64,000 bases of DNA from an uncultured Pelagibacteraceae bacterium (GTDB lineage Bacteria; Pseudomonadota; Alphaproteobacteria; Pelagibacterales; Pelagibacteraceae), in the NCBI GenBank assembly GCA_902576765.1, contig CACGWH010000005.1:1-64000 (forward strand). Reading direction: 5' to 3'. The notes under the pieces were generated by a model, which searched no databases, was not told the origin of the DNA, and worked only from the letters and a program-made list of their open reading frames with translations. Shown in pieces: positions 43,989-55,177 of the stretch. The position numbers and the translations under genes are program-made. Each line of letters opens with the position of its first letter. Position 1 is the stretch's first letter.

Positions 43989-46649
43989 CTAATCTTTGTA
44001 TAATTCAGCTTGTGCGGCTGCTAATCTTGCAATCGGAACTCTATAAGGTGAACAAGAAACATAATTTAAACCTACCTTTGAACAAAATTTTATACTTTTT
44101 GGATCACCTCCGTGTTCACCACAAATACCCAGTTTTATTTCCTTGTTTTGTTTTTTTCCTTTATAAACTGCGATTTCAATTAAGTCCTCAACTCCTTCAT
44201 CAATTGATACGAAAGGATCAATAGAAAAAATCTTGTTATCAATATAATCATTTAAAAACTTTCCACTATCATCACGACTAATTCCGAAAGTTGTTTGAGT
44301 TAAATCATTTGTTCCGAAACTAAAAAATTCAGCATGTTTTGCTATTTCTTTTGCTTTGATTGCTGCTCTAGGTAGCTCAATCATTGTGCCTACAAGATAA
44401 TCTACTTTTACTTTATTTTCTTTTTCTACTTGCCCTGCTACTCTAATGACTAAATTTTTCATAATCTTTATCTCTGCCTCAGTAGAGACAAGTGGAATCA
44501 TAATTTCTGGAAATGCAAATTTTTGTTTATTTTTTTTTAACTCAGATAATGCTTCAAAAATTGCACGACATTGCATTTCATAAATTTCAGGAAATGAAAT
44601 ACCTAATCTACATCCTCTATGACCTAACATGGGATTTTGTTCATGGAGTTCGTCAATTCTGCTTTTTACATCATTTAAGTCTGTTTCAACTACTTTTGAA
44701 ACTTCAAAAATTTCTTTTTCTGATCTTGGTAAAAATTCATGTAAAGGTGGATCAAGTAATCTAACTGTGACAGGCAGACCATGCATGATCTTAAATATTT
44801 CCATAAAATCTTTTTTTTGATGTGGTAAAAGTTTCCTAAGTGCCTTAGCTCTATCTTCTTGAGTTTTTGATAAAATCATTTCTCTAACTGATAAAATTCT
44901 CTCTTCATCAAAAAACATATGTTCTGTTCTACAAAGACCAATTCCCTCCGCGCCAAAATCCCTTGCTATTTTTGTATCTATAGGAGTTTCAGAGTTCGTT
45001 CTAACTTTTAATTTTCTAATATTATCTGCCCAACTCATTAATTTTGAGAAATCACCTGAAATTTCTGGTTTTACAGTAGGTACTTCACCTAAAATTATTC
45101 TTCCAGTAGATCCATCAATAGTAATTACATCTCCTTCTCTAACTTCAACTGATGGAGTTTTGAAAGTTTTTTTTTCATAATTAATATCAATTTCACTCGA
45201 ACCCGAAACACAAGGCCTTCCCATTCCTCTTGCCACTACAGCAGCATGACTAGTCATTCCACCTCTTGCAGTCAAAATTCCTTTTGCTGCGTGCATCCCT
45301 TGAATATCTTCAGGTGATGTCTCTACTCGCACTAAGATTGTATCTTGCATCATATCATTCAATCTCTCAGCTTCTTCAGAAGTAAAAACTACTTTACCAC
45401 TGGCCGCTCCCGGAGATGCTGGAAGCCCAGTTGCTATTACCTCAATTTTACTTTTTTCGTCTAGCGTTGGGTGTAATAATGTGTCTAGAGAATTGGGATC
45501 AATTCTTAAAATTGCATCTTTTTTTGAAATCAAATTTTCTTTAACCATATCAACTGCAATTTTTACAGCTGATTTTGAGGTTCTTTTGCCTGACCGAGTT
45601 TGTAATATCCAAAGATTATTATTTTCAACTGTAAACTCTACGTCTTGCATATCTTTATAATGTTTTTCTAATTTCTTTAGAATTTTATACAACTCTTTAA
45701 AAACTTTAGGCATCGACTGTTCCATTGATGCTTCTTTAACTTTTGCATCTTTTTTTGCTTTGTTAGTTATGTATTGTGGTGTTCTAGTTCCTGCTACAAC
45801 ATCTTCACCTTGAGCATTAATTAGGTATTCACCATAAATTTCATTTGATCCATCTGAGGGATTTCTTGTAAATACAACACCTGTTGCACAATCATTTCCC
45901 ATATTTCCAAAAACCATAGATTGAACATTTACTGCTGTTCCCCATTCAGAAGGTATCTGGTTTATTTTTCTATAAATTTTTGCACGATTGCTTTCCCAAG
46001 ATAAAAACACTGCGCTTATAGCACCCAATAATTGCTGGAAAACATCTTGAGGAAAATCTTTTTTAGATTTTTCTTTAACAACATTTTTAAAATCTTTTAT
46101 TAATCCATCCCAATCATCTTCATCTAAATCTGTATCTAAAAGAACTCCTTTAGTTAATTTATAATTTTCAATCAATTCCTCAAAATGATAGCTTTCAACA
46201 CCCATAACTACATTTCCGTACATTTGAATAAATCTTCTATAGCTATCTTTAGCAAATCTTCCATTTGATGTTTTTTTTGCTAGAGCATTGACTGTTTTAT
46301 CATTTAAACCAAGATTCAAAATTGTATCCATCATACCTGGCATTGATACTCTAGCTCCTGATCTAACTGATAAAAGGAGTGGATTCTTTAAATCACCAAA
46401 TTTTTTAAAAACATCTTTTTCTATTACTTTTAGTTCTTTCTTTATTTGATGAATTAATCTTGAATTTAACTTTTTTTTATTCTTAAAAAATATTTCACAA
46501 ACTTTCGTGGATATGGTAAATCCTGGTGGCACGGGTAGACCCATTCTACCCATTTCAGATAAATTAGCACCTTTGCCGCCTAAAAAGTTTTTTGGATTTT
46601 TTATTTTTTTGGAATCTTTAGACTTAAAGTTTAAAATTAACTTATTCAT
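43989..46649 (-). CDS. ppdK: Pyruvate phosphate dikinase PpdK
   Basis: A protein of 886 residues that interconverts pyruvate, ATP and phosphate with phosphoenolpyruvate, AMP and diphosphate. The N-terminal nucleotide-binding domain has GGKGANLSEM; the swivelling domain carries the phospho-His in GGMTSHAAVVARGMGRPCVSG; the C-terminal PEP-binding barrel ends with FSFGTNDLTQTTFG and GICGEHGGDP. Length is normal. It supports gluconeogenic PEP supply. It overlaps glyS by eight bases, giving the order glyQ-glyS-ppdK. Confidence 0.97.
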   Translation of the reverse strand: MNKLILNFKSKDSKKIKNPKNFLGGKGANLSEMGRMGLPVPPGFTISTKVCEIFFKNKKKLNSRLIHQIKKELKVIEKDVFKKFGDLKNPLLLSVRSGARVSMPGMMDTILNLGLNDKTVNALAKKTSNGRFAKDSYRRFIQMYGNVVMGVESYHFEELIENYKLTKGVLLDTDLDEDDWDGLIKDFKNVVKEKSKKDFPQDVFQQLLGAISAVFLSWESNRAKIYRKINQIPSEWGTAVNVQSMVFGNMGNDCATGVVFTRNPSDGSNEIYGEYLINAQGEDVVAGTRTPQYITNKAKKDAKVKEASMEQSMPKVFKELYKILKKLEKHYKDMQDVEFTVENNNLWILQTRSGKRTSKSAVKIAVDMVKENLISKKDAILRIDPNSLDTLLHPTLDEKSKIEVIATGLPASPGAASGKVVFTSEEAERLNDMMQDTILVRVETSPEDIQGMHAAKGILTARGGMTSHAAVVARGMGRPCVSGSSEIDINYEKKTFKTPSVEVREGDVITIDGSTGRIILGEVPTVKPEISGDFSKLMSWADNIRKLKVRTNSETPIDTKIARDFGAEGIGLCRTEHMFFDEERILSVREMILSKTQEDRAKALRKLLPHQKKDFMEIFKIMHGLPVTVRLLDPPLHEFLPRSEKEIFEVSKVVETDLNDVKSRIDELHEQNPMLGHRGCRLGISFPEIYEMQCRAIFEALSELKKNKQKFAFPEIMIPLVSTEAEIKIMKNLVIRVAGQVEKENKVKVDYLVGTMIELPRAAIKAKEIAKHAEFFSFGTNDLTQTTFGISRDDSGKFLNDYIDNKIFSIDPFVSIDEGVEDLIEIAVYKGKKQNKEIKLGICGEHGGDPKSIKFCSKVGLNYVSCSPYRVPIARLAAAQAELYKD

Positions 46650-48714
46650 TATTGGCTTTTAAAAATTGAAAATTTATATAATTCTGAAACGTTTTACATA
46701 ACATATTAATAAGTTCCAAACGGTTTTTTCGTAAAATTTCGTTATCTTCATTAACTTTTACGTTATCAAAAAATTCAAAAACTTCTTTTTTAGTTTCAGA
46801 AAGGATTAATAATGATTTCTCATAGTTTTCATTGCTGTGAACATTAGAAAAATATTTCTTAATATCATTAATCTTTTTGTATAAATTTTTTTCAAAATCA
46901 CTTTTAAAAATTCCAGGATCAGTTTCATCATTTATTTCAATTTCATTATTCCTCATCTCATGATCTAAAATGTTGGAAGCTCTCTTATAACTCGAATTAA
47001 TGTCCATACCAATTTGACTATTAATTACTTTGTTAAGACATTTTGCTTTTTCAAAAGATGAAAATAATTTATTTAATGAAAATGATGATAAAGTAGCATC
47101 AATTATATCGTAACGTATTTCTTTCTCTTTAAGATAGTATCTAAATCTATCTTTTAAAAAATTGTTTAATTCTTTTAGTAAATCTTTGTTATCAAGATTG
47201 TAACCTTGATCTTCGAACAAACGTGAGGAATAATTCAAGAGATCATCTATTTTTAAATTTTTTTTGTTTTCTATTGTAGTTCTTATAATACCTAGAGCTA
47301 TTCTCCTTAATGCTAATGGATCTTTTGAACTTGTGGGTTTTTCATTTATACCAAAAAAACCAACTAAGGTATCAATTTTGTCTGTAATTGATAACGCAAT
47401 ACTGAATGGTTTTTTTGGGACCATCGAATTGAGGCCAATCGGTAAATATTGCTCAGAAATGGCCACAGAAATATCTTTATCAAATCCTTGATATTTAGAA
47501 AAATACCCTCCCATAAGTCCTTGGAGTTCAGGAAATTCACCTACAAGATCTGAAGTAAGATCAGTCTTACAAATTGATGCTGTCAATTCTATTTTTTCTT
47601 TACTAATTAACAATTCATCTGATATCAATCCTCCAATTTTTCTCATTCGCTGAACTTTATCGAAATAAGATCCTAGACCTTTAAAAAAATTCATTGATTT
47701 TAATTCTGATACCTTTTTAACTAAATTTTGAGTTTTATCTTTATTCCAAAAGAATTCAGCATCACTTAATCTTGCATCAACCACTCTTTCATTGCCAATT
47801 TTAATAAGTCCTTTTTGGTCTTTTTTATTTGTTACAATCAAAAACTCATTCGTTATTTCATTTTTATCATTAAATGTTGGAAAATATTTTTGATGAAACT
47901 CCATTGTTAAGGTTAAAATCTCTTTAGGAACTGATAAAAATTTCTTATCAAACTTACATAATAAAACATTTGGGCTATCTACTAAATTAATCACCTCATC
48001 CATTAATTTAGGATTTTCATTAATTTTTAATCCTTTTTTTTCTAGTATTTTTGAAAAAGATTTATTTATTATTTTTAATCTTTTATTTTGATTAATAATA
48101 ATTCCATTATTTTCAAAAAATTTTTCATATTTCTTAAAATTTTCAAAAGATTTTTTTTTATCTTCAAAATCTTTATCTAAAAAAGTCAGATTAGAGGAAA
48201 CTAAATGATGAAATTTGAAACTTATAATTTTTTTATCAAATATTGATAAAATTGATTTTAATGGTCTTCCCCAATTTAAATCAAATTCGCCCCATTTCAT
48301 TGACTTTTTCCATTGGTAATTGCTTAAAATTTTTGGAATAAATTCAGTGAGTAAATCATGTGTTTTTAGTGATGTTGCCAAAGTTTTGTAAAAATAAAAT
48401 TCATCCTTTTCAGTTTTTTTTTTAAATACATCCTTTTTGTCAATTTTATTTGATCTCAAAAATCCTTCCAATGCTTGTTCTGGAGCGCTAGTTTTAGGAC
48501 CTCTTATCTCTTTAGATTTAATTTTGATTTTTTTATCTAAACCTTCAAAGACTAAAACTAATCTGTTTGGAGTTGAAAAAGAAAAACTTTTTTTTGATTT
48601 AATTGATTTTTCATCAAATAAATTTTTAAAATCCTCAAAAATTTTTTCTCTTAAATGTTTCTGGAGCCCAGCAGGAATTTCCTCACTAAATAACTCTAAA
48701 AAAAATTCTGACAT
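46642..48714 (-). CDS. glyS: Glycyl-tRNA synthetase beta subunit
   Basis: A protein of 690 residues beginning FLELFSEEIPAGLQ, the hallmark of GlyS, with GEFPELQGLMGGYF in the middle (HD-like region) and a C-terminal anticodon-binding domain. With GlyQ it forms the tetrameric glycyl-tRNA synthetase. One base separates it from glyQ. The second half is highly Lys/Asn-rich, following base composition. Confidence 0.97.
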   Translation of the reverse strand: MSEFFLELFSEEIPAGLQKHLREKIFEDFKNLFDEKSIKSKKSFSFSTPNRLVLVFEGLDKKIKIKSKEIRGPKTSAPEQALEGFLRSNKIDKKDVFKKKTEKDEFYFYKTLATSLKTHDLLTEFIPKILSNYQWKKSMKWGEFDLNWGRPLKSILSIFDKKIISFKFHHLVSSNLTFLDKDFEDKKKSFENFKKYEKFFENNGIIINQNKRLKIINKSFSKILEKKGLKINENPKLMDEVINLVDSPNVLLCKFDKKFLSVPKEILTLTMEFHQKYFPTFNDKNEITNEFLIVTNKKDQKGLIKIGNERVVDARLSDAEFFWNKDKTQNLVKKVSELKSMNFFKGLGSYFDKVQRMRKIGGLISDELLISKEKIELTASICKTDLTSDLVGEFPELQGLMGGYFSKYQGFDKDISVAISEQYLPIGLNSMVPKKPFSIALSITDKIDTLVGFFGINEKPTSSKDPLALRRIALGIIRTTIENKKNLKIDDLLNYSSRLFEDQGYNLDNKDLLKELNNFLKDRFRYYLKEKEIRYDIIDATLSSFSLNKLFSSFEKAKCLNKVINSQIGMDINSSYKRASNILDHEMRNNEIEINDETDPGIFKSDFEKNLYKKINDIKKYFSNVHSNENYEKSLLILSETKKEVFEFFDNVKVNEDNEILRKNRLELINMLCKTFQNYINFQFLKANNE

Positions 48715-48715
48715 T

Positions 48716-49597
48716 TTATGTTTGTGTCTCTACCCAAATTGCAGCAGCTTGTTTTGTGATTTCTCTTATTCGACCTATATATTCAGCTCTTTGAGCAACA
48801 CTGATAGCTCCACGAGCATCTAATACATTAAATATGTGGCTTGCTTTCAAACATTGGTCATATGCAGGTAAAGATACTCCTTTTTCAACTAATGATTTTG
48901 CCTCATCTTCATGCATATCAAATATCTTAAATAAATTTTCTGTATTAGCATGCTCGAAGTTATAAGCTGAAAACTCTTTTTCTGATTGATGAAAAACTTT
49001 TCTATATTCAATACCTTCATTATTCCAAACTAAATCATAAACGTTTTTTTTCTGTTGGGTAAACATACAAATTCTTTCAAGACCGTAAGTTATTTCTACT
49101 GAAACAGGTTTGCATTCAAAACCTGCCATTTGTTGAAAATATGTAAATTGAGATATTTCCATTCCATCACACCATACTTCCCAACCAAGACCTGCGGCTC
49201 CTAGTGTTGGACTTTCCCAATCATCTTCAACAAATCTAATATCATGGTCTTTATGATTAATTCCTATTACCGACAAACTATTTAAATAAAGTTTTTTAAT
49301 ATTTAATGGAGAAGGTTTAATTATAACTTGAAATTGATAATAATGCTGAAGTCTGTTTGGGTTATCTCCATATCTTCCATCTGTGGGTCTTCGTGAAGGT
49401 TGGACATAGGCTGCTTTCCATGGCTTAGGCCCAAGTGATCTTAAAGTAGTAGCTGGATGAAATGTTCCAGCTCCAACTTCCATATCATAAGGTTGTAAAA
49501 TTACACACCCATTTTTACTCCAAAACTTTTGTAAATTAATAATTGTATCTTGGAAAGTTTGAAATTTTGGTTTTTTTTTATTTCTATTAGAGGCCAT
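48716..49597 (-). CDS. glyQ: Glycyl-tRNA synthetase alpha subunit
   Basis: A protein of 293 residues with the class II synthetase core of Gly[35 protein letters not shown] and [17 protein letters not shown]. It activates glycine and charges tRNA-Gly with GlyS. It overlaps the preceding S49 peptidase gene by 11 bases. No glycine riboswitch is visible upstream. Confidence 0.97.
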   Translation of the reverse strand: MASNRNKKKPKFQTFQDTIINLQKFWSKNGCVILQPYDMEVGAGTFHPATTLRSLGPKPWKAAYVQPSRRPTDGRYGDNPNRLQHYYQFQVIIKPSPLNIKKLYLNSLSVIGINHKDHDIRFVEDDWESPTLGAAGLGWEVWCDGMEISQFTYFQQMAGFECKPVSVEITYGLERICMFTQQKKNVYDLVWNNEGIEYRKVFHQSEKEFSAYNFEHANTENLFKIFDMHEDEAKSLVEKGVSLPAYDQCLKASHIFNVLDARGAISVAQRAEYIGRIREITKQAAAIWVETQT

Positions 49598-50393
49598 ATT
49601 TTTGCCAAACTGATTTTTCCTCTAATATATTTGCTAATTGATCAACATGGTCATTTGAAGACGCTAATTTTTTACTAAGCCAACTTTTTGACTTTTCAAA
49701 TTTTTTAATAATGATATCTTCTCCAAATCTTTCTCTTAATATCTGATTTGCATTTCCAATCTCATCTATCAAACCAAGATCTTTAGCTTTTCTTCCTGAC
49801 CAAAACTCGCCTGAAAATAATTCTACATCAGATTTTTTCAGTTTTGATGACCTACTTTTTTCGACCACTTCTATAAAATCTTTGTGTAAATCTAATTGGA
49901 TATTTTTTAATCTTTCGATGTCCTCTTTTTTTTCATCTAGAAATGGGTCTAATGTACTTTTATTTTTCCCAGCAGTATGCACTCTTCTCTCGACACCTAT
50001 CTTTTTTATCAACTCTGTAAAACCAAAAGAAGAGTAGATAACTCCTATCGAGCCTATTATTGAGCTTGAGTTTGCATAAATTTCATCACCAGCACATGCA
50101 ATCAGATATCCACCTGAAGCCGCTACATCCTCAGCAAAAACTATCACTTTTTTTTTATTTTTTTTTGCCTGATGTCTAATTAGACTATAAATTAGATGAG
50201 ATTGAACAGGAGAACCTCCAGGAGAGTTTATTGTAATAGCCACACATGGTGCTTTTTTAACTGAAAAAGCTTTTGAAATAATCTCCTCTTGACCAGAAAA
50301 ATCTATACCTTGTTTAAATTTACCAACATTTCCAATCACACCACTTAGCTTTATATGTGGAATAATTTTTTTCTTTTTAAATAAAGAGAACAT
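49587..50393 (-). CDS. S49-family serine peptidase (SppA/SohB-like)
   Basis: A protein of 268 residues with the ClpP-crotonase fold of S49 peptidases. The oxyanion motif is ITINSPGGS, the nucleophile is Ser93 in [11 protein letters not shown], and the general base is probably Lys145 in [10 protein letters not shown]. It has no clear signal peptide or membrane segment, unlike full SppA, so it is the short cytoplasmic form or peripherally bound. It degrades cleaved signal peptides or membrane protein remnants. It overlaps glyQ by 11 bases. Confidence 0.88.
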   Translation of the reverse strand: MFSLFKKKKIIPHIKLSGVIGNVGKFKQGIDFSGQEEIISKAFSVKKAPCVAITINSPGGSPVQSHLIYSLIRHQAKKNKKKVIVFAEDVAASGGYLIACAGDEIYANSSSIIGSIGVIYSSFGFTELIKKIGVERRVHTAGKNKSTLDPFLDEKKEDIERLKNIQLDLHKDFIEVVEKSRSSKLKKSDVELFSGEFWSGRKAKDLGLIDEIGNANQILRERFGEDIIIKKFEKSKSWLSKKLASSNDHVDQLANILEEKSVWQKYGL

Positions 50394-50460
50394 TTTTAAT
50401 ATTTATAGAATTTTTTTATGAATATAAAGACACCTTATAATTGAAGATTCAGGTGCGTCA

Positions 50461-50476
50461 ATTGATAAGTATCAAT
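50461..50476. promoter_or_regulatory. Palindrome ATTGATA-AG-TATCAAT in ispB promoter
   Basis: A perfect 7+7 inverted repeat with a two-base centre in the 113-base divergent gap between the S49 peptidase and the prenyl synthase, 30 bases before the latter's ATG. It looks like a transcription factor operator. The bound protein is unknown. Confidence 0.45.
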
Positions 50477-50506
50477 AGAAACCTATTGTACTAATTTGCT
50501 CGATAA

Positions 50507-51520
50507 ATGGGAAGTGTAATACAATTAAAAAACAAAATTAATAATTCATATTTTCAACTAAAAAATTCAGTTGAGGACAAATTGATGTTAGTTGAAGAAA
50601 AAATTAAGTCTAAATTAGAGAGCAATGTAGACTTAGTTGAGAAAATGACAAACTATCATCTAGATACGGGTGGAAAAAGATTAAGGGCCTTACTAACTCT
50701 AGGTTCTGCAAAATTATGTGGATATGGAAAAGGGACTAGGGATATAAATTTAGCTGCTTGTGTAGAACTTATTCACTCAGCAACTTTAATGCACGATGAT
50801 GTAATAGATAATGGATTTATTAGAAGAGGCAGAAAAACTTTAAACAAAGTTTGGGATAACCATTCTTCTGTTTTAGTTGGAGATTATTTACTTAGTAGGT
50901 GTTTTGAAATGATGGTAGATGATGGAAATATTGAAGTTTTAAAATTATTATCTTCAACTTCTTCTAAAATTGCTCAAGGTGAAGTTCTACAGTTACAACA
51001 TAGAGGTGAGGTGGATATGTTAGAGGAAACTTATTTAAGAATAATTTCTGCAAAAACTGCTGAATTATTTGCTGCAGCTACCAAAGTTGGTGCAATTCTG
51101 TCAGATGTGACATCAAAAGAAAAAGAGGCTTTAGAATTTTATGGAAAGAATTTGGGATTAACTTTTCAAATAGCTGATGATACTTTAGATTACAATTCAG
51201 AGTCAAAATTATTTGGAAAAAAAATTGGCAAAGATTTTTATGAAGGAAAAATTACTCTGCCAATAATCTTGTTATTTCAAAGAGCAAATCTTCATGAAAA
51301 GGAAAGTCTTAAAGGTATTTTTTTAAAAGATAGTAGAGATGAAAATGATTTTAATTATACATTATCTTTAATTAAGCAATATGAAATTATTAAAAAATGT
51401 TATCAAAAAGCAAATCATTATATAAATTTAGCGTCAAACTCATTATCAATATTTAAAGACTGTAATGAAAAAAATATTTTTGAAAATTTGACTTCATTTA
51501 GTTTGTCAAGAGATTTTTAG
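50507..51520 (+). CDS. ispB: Long-chain polyprenyl diphosphate synthase (IspB-like)
   Basis: A protein of 337 residues with the first aspartate-rich motif DDVID (97-101), preceded by the long-chain determinant region and KRLRALLTL, and the second motif QIADDTLDY. It elongates farnesyl diphosphate to the side chain of ubiquinone. Product length (octaprenyl or decaprenyl) cannot be read from sequence. It ends overlapping the convergent pdxH by four bases. Confidence 0.92.
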   Translation: MGSVIQLKNKINNSYFQLKNSVEDKLMLVEEKIKSKLESNVDLVEKMTNYHLDTGGKRLRALLTLGSAKLCGYGKGTRDINLAACVELIHSATLMHDDVIDNGFIRRGRKTLNKVWDNHSSVLVGDYLLSRCFEMMVDDGNIEVLKLLSSTSSKIAQGEVLQLQHRGEVDMLEETYLRIISAKTAELFAAATKVGAILSDVTSKEKEALEFYGKNLGLTFQIADDTLDYNSESKLFGKKIGKDFYEGKITLPIILLFQRANLHEKESLKGIFLKDSRDENDFNYTLSLIKQYEIIKKCYQKANHYINLASNSLSIFKDCNEKNIFENLTSFSLSRDF

Positions 51521-52143
51521 GGACTTAAAAGATTTTTTGTCCAACTACCATTTTTATCTAAAGAATACTTTAATCTTTCATGTATTCTATTATCTCCATC
51601 TAACCAAAATTCAATTGTGGAAGGTGTTAAATTCCAACCAGACCAATGGCTTGGTCTAGGTACATTATCTTTATCATTATATTTTTTTTTATAATTCTCT
51701 AAAGCATCTAAAAGTTCATCTCTAGTTTGGAGAATACTGCTTTGTTTTGAGGCCCAAGCACCTATTCTGCTATCATATGCTCTAGAGTTATAGTACTCAT
51801 CGGCAGTTTGATCATCTACTTGTTTCAACGTTCCAACTATCCTTATTTGTCTTAGTAGACTTTTCCAATGAAAGCACATTGTAGCATTTGGGTTTTCTTT
51901 AATTTCATTTCCTTTCTGACTGTTTAAATTTGTATAAAAAACAAATCCTTTTTCACTATGACCTTTGAGTAGAACCATTCTTACTGAGGGAATTCCCTCT
52001 TTATTTGCGGTACCAAGTGCTAAAGCATTTGGATCATTAATTTCTTTTTTTTTAGCTTCCTCGAACCATCTTTGAAATAGTTCAAATGGATTATCTAGAT
52101 CTAAGAAGCATTTATTAAGCCCAAGTGAGTTTTTTTGATTCAT
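51517..52143 (-). CDS. pdxH: Pyridoxamine 5'-phosphate oxidase PdxH
   Basis: A FMN enzyme of 208 residues that oxidises PNP or PMP to pyridoxal phosphate. Family motifs are present: SVRMVLLKGHSEKGFVFYTN, MCFHWKSLLRQIRI and the C-terminal WSGWNLTPSTIEFW...IHERLKY. It is complete. It is divergent from aroC by 33 bases and overlaps the end of ispB. Confidence 0.96.
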   Translation of the reverse strand: MNQKNSLGLNKCFLDLDNPFELFQRWFEEAKKKEINDPNALALGTANKEGIPSVRMVLLKGHSEKGFVFYTNLNSQKGNEIKENPNATMCFHWKSLLRQIRIVGTLKQVDDQTADEYYNSRAYDSRIGAWASKQSSILQTRDELLDALENYKKKYNDKDNVPRPSHWSGWNLTPSTIEFWLDGDNRIHERLKYSLDKNGSWTKNLLSP

Positions 52144-52176
52144 AATTTTAACAAAATAATCTATACAATATAAATA

Positions 52177-53260
52177 ATGTCATTTAATACTTTTGGAAAG
52201 TCTTTTCGTTTTACAACTTGGGGAGAATCCCATGGTCCAGCTATTGGGTGTATTATAGATGGGTGTCCACCACTAATACCATTAAAAGAAGCTGATATTC
52301 AAAAAGAATTAAATAAACGAAAACCAGGGCAATCTAAATTTACTACTCAAAGAAAGGAAAGTGACAGAGTTCAAATTCTTTCAGGAGTTTTCGAAGGAAA
52401 AACGACTGGAACTCCAATATCATTAATAATTTACAATGAGGATATGCGTACAAAGGATTATAATGATATTAAAGATAAATTTAGACCAGGACACGCTGAT
52501 TTTACATATTTTAAGAAATATGGAATAAGAGACTACAGAGGTGGTGGTAGATCATCTGCTAGAGAAACAGCTACAAGAGTTGCAGCGGGTGCTGTGGCAA
52601 AAAAAGTTTTAGAAAATAAATTAGGAAAAAAATTTAAAATTACCGGAGCTGTAACCCAACTTGGAATATTAGGGTGTGATACCAATAAATGGGATAATAA
52701 AATAATTTCTAAAAACCCATTTTTTTGCCCAGATAAATCAATGTTAAAAATTTGGGAAAAATATCTATTAAACATTAGAAAAGCTGGCTCATCATGTGGG
52801 GCAATAATTGAAGTAAGAGCAAATGGTATTCCTGCTGGATTAGGTGCACCTATATACTCAAAATTAGACTCAGACATTGCATCAGCTATGATGAGTATAA
52901 ATGCTGTAAAAGGAGTTAATATTGGTTCAGGTATGAACTCAGCACAATTGTCGGGTGAGGAAAATTCAGATGAAATTTCTCAAAATAGAAAAAAAACAAA
53001 GTTTAAATCTAATAATGCTGGAGGTATTCTGGGGGGGCATTTCCTCAGGTCAAGAAATAATTGTTTCTTTTGCTGTAAAGCCAACCTCCTCAATTTTAAA
53101 AAGTAGAAAAACAATTAACAAGTTTGGAAAGAATACAAATATATCAGTAAAAGGTAGACATGATCCGTGTGTGGGTATTAGAGCTGTGCCTGTAGGTGAA
53201 GCAATGTTATCGTGTGTTCTATTAGATCATTATCTTCTACATAAAGCTCAGTGTGGTTAA
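52177..53260 (+). pseudogene. aroC: Chorismate synthase AroC, one-base frameshift
   Basis: The first frame (52177-53106) has [20 protein letters not shown], the FMN site [30 protein letters not shown] and reads to [11 protein letters not shown]. The true end continues in the second frame ([33 protein letters not shown]) to 53260. The switch is at a run of seven G at 53031-53037; with six G the protein reads LGGISSGQ and has 360 residues, the normal length. AroC makes chorismate for all aromatic amino acids and is expected to be essential, so a base-calling error is the likeliest cause. Confidence 0.92.
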
Positions 53261-53263
53261 TTT

Positions 53264-55177
53264 TTAATTTTGTTTTTTCAAAACTATATTAGAGTTTAGT
53301 AAATCTAAAACTTTCTCCTCAATTGAAACTGAGTCAAGATTTGCAACTTTATACATTTTCTCTGGAGTATCTTGATCAATAAAAATATCTGGTAAAGTTA
53401 ATGATCTAAATTTTAAATTAGAGTCCATTAACCCTTTTTTTGTCAAAAAATTTACCACATGAGATCCAAATCCACCGATTGAACCCTCCTCAATAGTCAT
53501 AATCGCTTCATGAGTTGTAGCTAATTGCCAAATGAGATTTTCATCTAAAGGTTTTGCAAATCTAGCATCAACAACTGTTATTGGCACACCTTTTTTTGAT
53601 AAACTTTCAGCAGCCTTCAAAGTCTCATTCAATCTTGCTCCAAAATTTAGGATAGCTAATTTTTTTCCCTCTTTGATAATTTTAGATTTTCCTATCTCAA
53701 TTTTTTCGTTTATTGAGGGCAAAATTGAACCTAATCCTGTGCCTCTTGGATATCTGAATGCGCAGGGTCTATCATTAATCTCTGTTGATGTATTTATCAT
53801 TCTTACAAGCTCAGCTTCATCACTTGCTGCCATAACAATAAAATTTGGTAAAGTAGTTAAATATGTTGTATCAAAACTTCCAGCATGTGTTGGTCCATCA
53901 GCCCCAACAAGTCCTGCTCTGTCTATTGCAAACCTAACAGGTAAACTTTGAATTGCTACATCATGGACTACTTGATCATAAGCTCTTTGAAGAAAAGTAG
54001 AATAAATAGCTGCATAGGGTTTAAAGTTTTCGGTAGCTAAACCTGCTGCAAATGTAACTGCATGTTGCTCTGCAATCCCAACATCAAAAGTTCTATCTGG
54101 GAACTCTTTACGAAAAATATCAAGACCGGTACCATCAGGCATTGCAGCTGTAATAGCTACAATTTTACTGTCTTTTTTTGCATGTTGAATTAAAGTATTT
54201 GCGAAAACCTTTGTATATGATGGTAATTTACTTGTACTTTTTAGTTGTTCACCAGTTTTGACATTAAATTTTGATACTCCATGATAATGGTCCTTTGCTT
54301 CCTCAGCAAAAGTGTAACCTTTTCCTTTTTTTGTTTTAATATGTATTAAAATTGGTCCCTCATGCTTAGAATCTTTAGCATTCTTTAAAATAGGAATTAG
54401 TGAATTTAAATCATGACCATCTATGGGGCCAATATAATAAAATCCTAGTGAACTAAACAAAGTTCCACCTGTAACAGCTGATCTAAGTAAATCCTCTGCT
54501 TTACCTGCCTTTGCACTAAATCTTTTTGAAAAGGCTGACATAATTAATTTGATTGTCTCTCTTAAACTAAAATAAATCTTACCTGAAAAGATTTTTGCTA
54601 AATAAGTGCTCATTGCTCCTACCGGCCGAGCAATTGACATATCATTATCATTTAAAATTACGATCATCTTAGTTTTTGAAGCACCGGCATTATTCATTGC
54701 TTCATATGCCATTCCTGCACTGATTGCACCGTCACCAATTACTGCAATTACATTGTCTGATTTATTAGATAGTTTATTTGCCTCTGCTATACCTAGTGCT
54801 GATGAAATAGATGTTGAGCTATGTGCAGCACCAAAAGGATCATATTCACTTTCTGACCTTTTTGTGAAACCAGAAAGACCATTTCCTTGTCTTAGGGTTC
54901 TTATTCTATCTTTTCTACCAGTTAAAATTTTATGTGGATAACACTGATGACCCACATCCCAGATTAACTTATCATTAGGTGTATTAAAAATATAATGTAA
55001 AGCAACAGTTAATTCTACAACACCAAGACTTGCTCCCAAATGACCACCAGTCACTGATACAGCATCAATCATTTCCTCTCTTAATTCATCAGCAACTTTT
55101 TTTAGTTTTGATTCAGGTATCTTTTTTAAATCTGATGGAAAATTTATCTCATCTAACAGTTCATATTTTTTTTTCAT
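53264..55177 (-). CDS. dxs: 1-deoxy-D-xylulose-5-phosphate synthase Dxs
   Basis: A thiamine-diphosphate transketolase-like protein of 637 residues that makes DXP from pyruvate and glyceraldehyde-3-phosphate, the entry to the MEP isoprenoid pathway. Motifs: [19 protein letters not shown] near the N-terminus, the ThDP motif [18 protein letters not shown], and [15 protein letters not shown] with the catalytic Glu. Length is normal. It overlaps ispA by four bases. It ends three bases from the aroC stop. Confidence 0.97.
   Translation of the reverse strand: MKKKYELLDEINFPSDLKKIPESKLKKVADELREEMIDAVSVTGGHLGASLGVVELTVALHYIFNTPNDKLIWDVGHQCYPHKILTGRKDRIRTLRQGNGLSGFTKRSESEYDPFGAAHSSTSISSALGIAEANKLSNKSDNVIAVIGDGAISAGMAYEAMNNAGASKTKMIVILNDNDMSIARPVGAMSTYLAKIFSGKIYFSLRETIKLIMSAFSKRFSAKAGKAEDLLRSAVTGGTLFSSLGFYYIGPIDGHDLNSLIPILKNAKDSKHEGPILIHIKTKKGKGYTFAEEAKDHYHGVSKFNVKTGEQLKSTSKLPSYTKVFANTLIQHAKKDSKIVAITAAMPDGTGLDIFRKEFPDRTFDVGIAEQHAVTFAAGLATENFKPYAAIYSTFLQRAYDQVVHDVAIQSLPVRFAIDRAGLVGADGPTHAGSFDTTYLTTLPNFIVMAASDEAELVRMINTSTEINDRPCAFRYPRGTGLGSILPSINEKIEIGKSKIIKEGKKLAILNFGARLNETLKAAESLSKKGVPITVVDARFAKPLDENLIWQLATTHEAIMTIEEGSIGGFGSHVVNFLTKKGLMDSNLKFRSLTLPDIFIDQDTPEKMYKVANLDSVSIEEKVLDLLNSNIVLKKQN

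Noticed and set aside
49598-49700. Glycine riboswitch before glyQ
   Set aside because: The upstream gene overlaps glyQ and no tandem riboswitch pattern is visible.
53532-53951. 139-codon open frame antisense to dxs
   Set aside because: It lies entirely inside a strongly conserved gene and shows no recognisable domain; a composition shadow.
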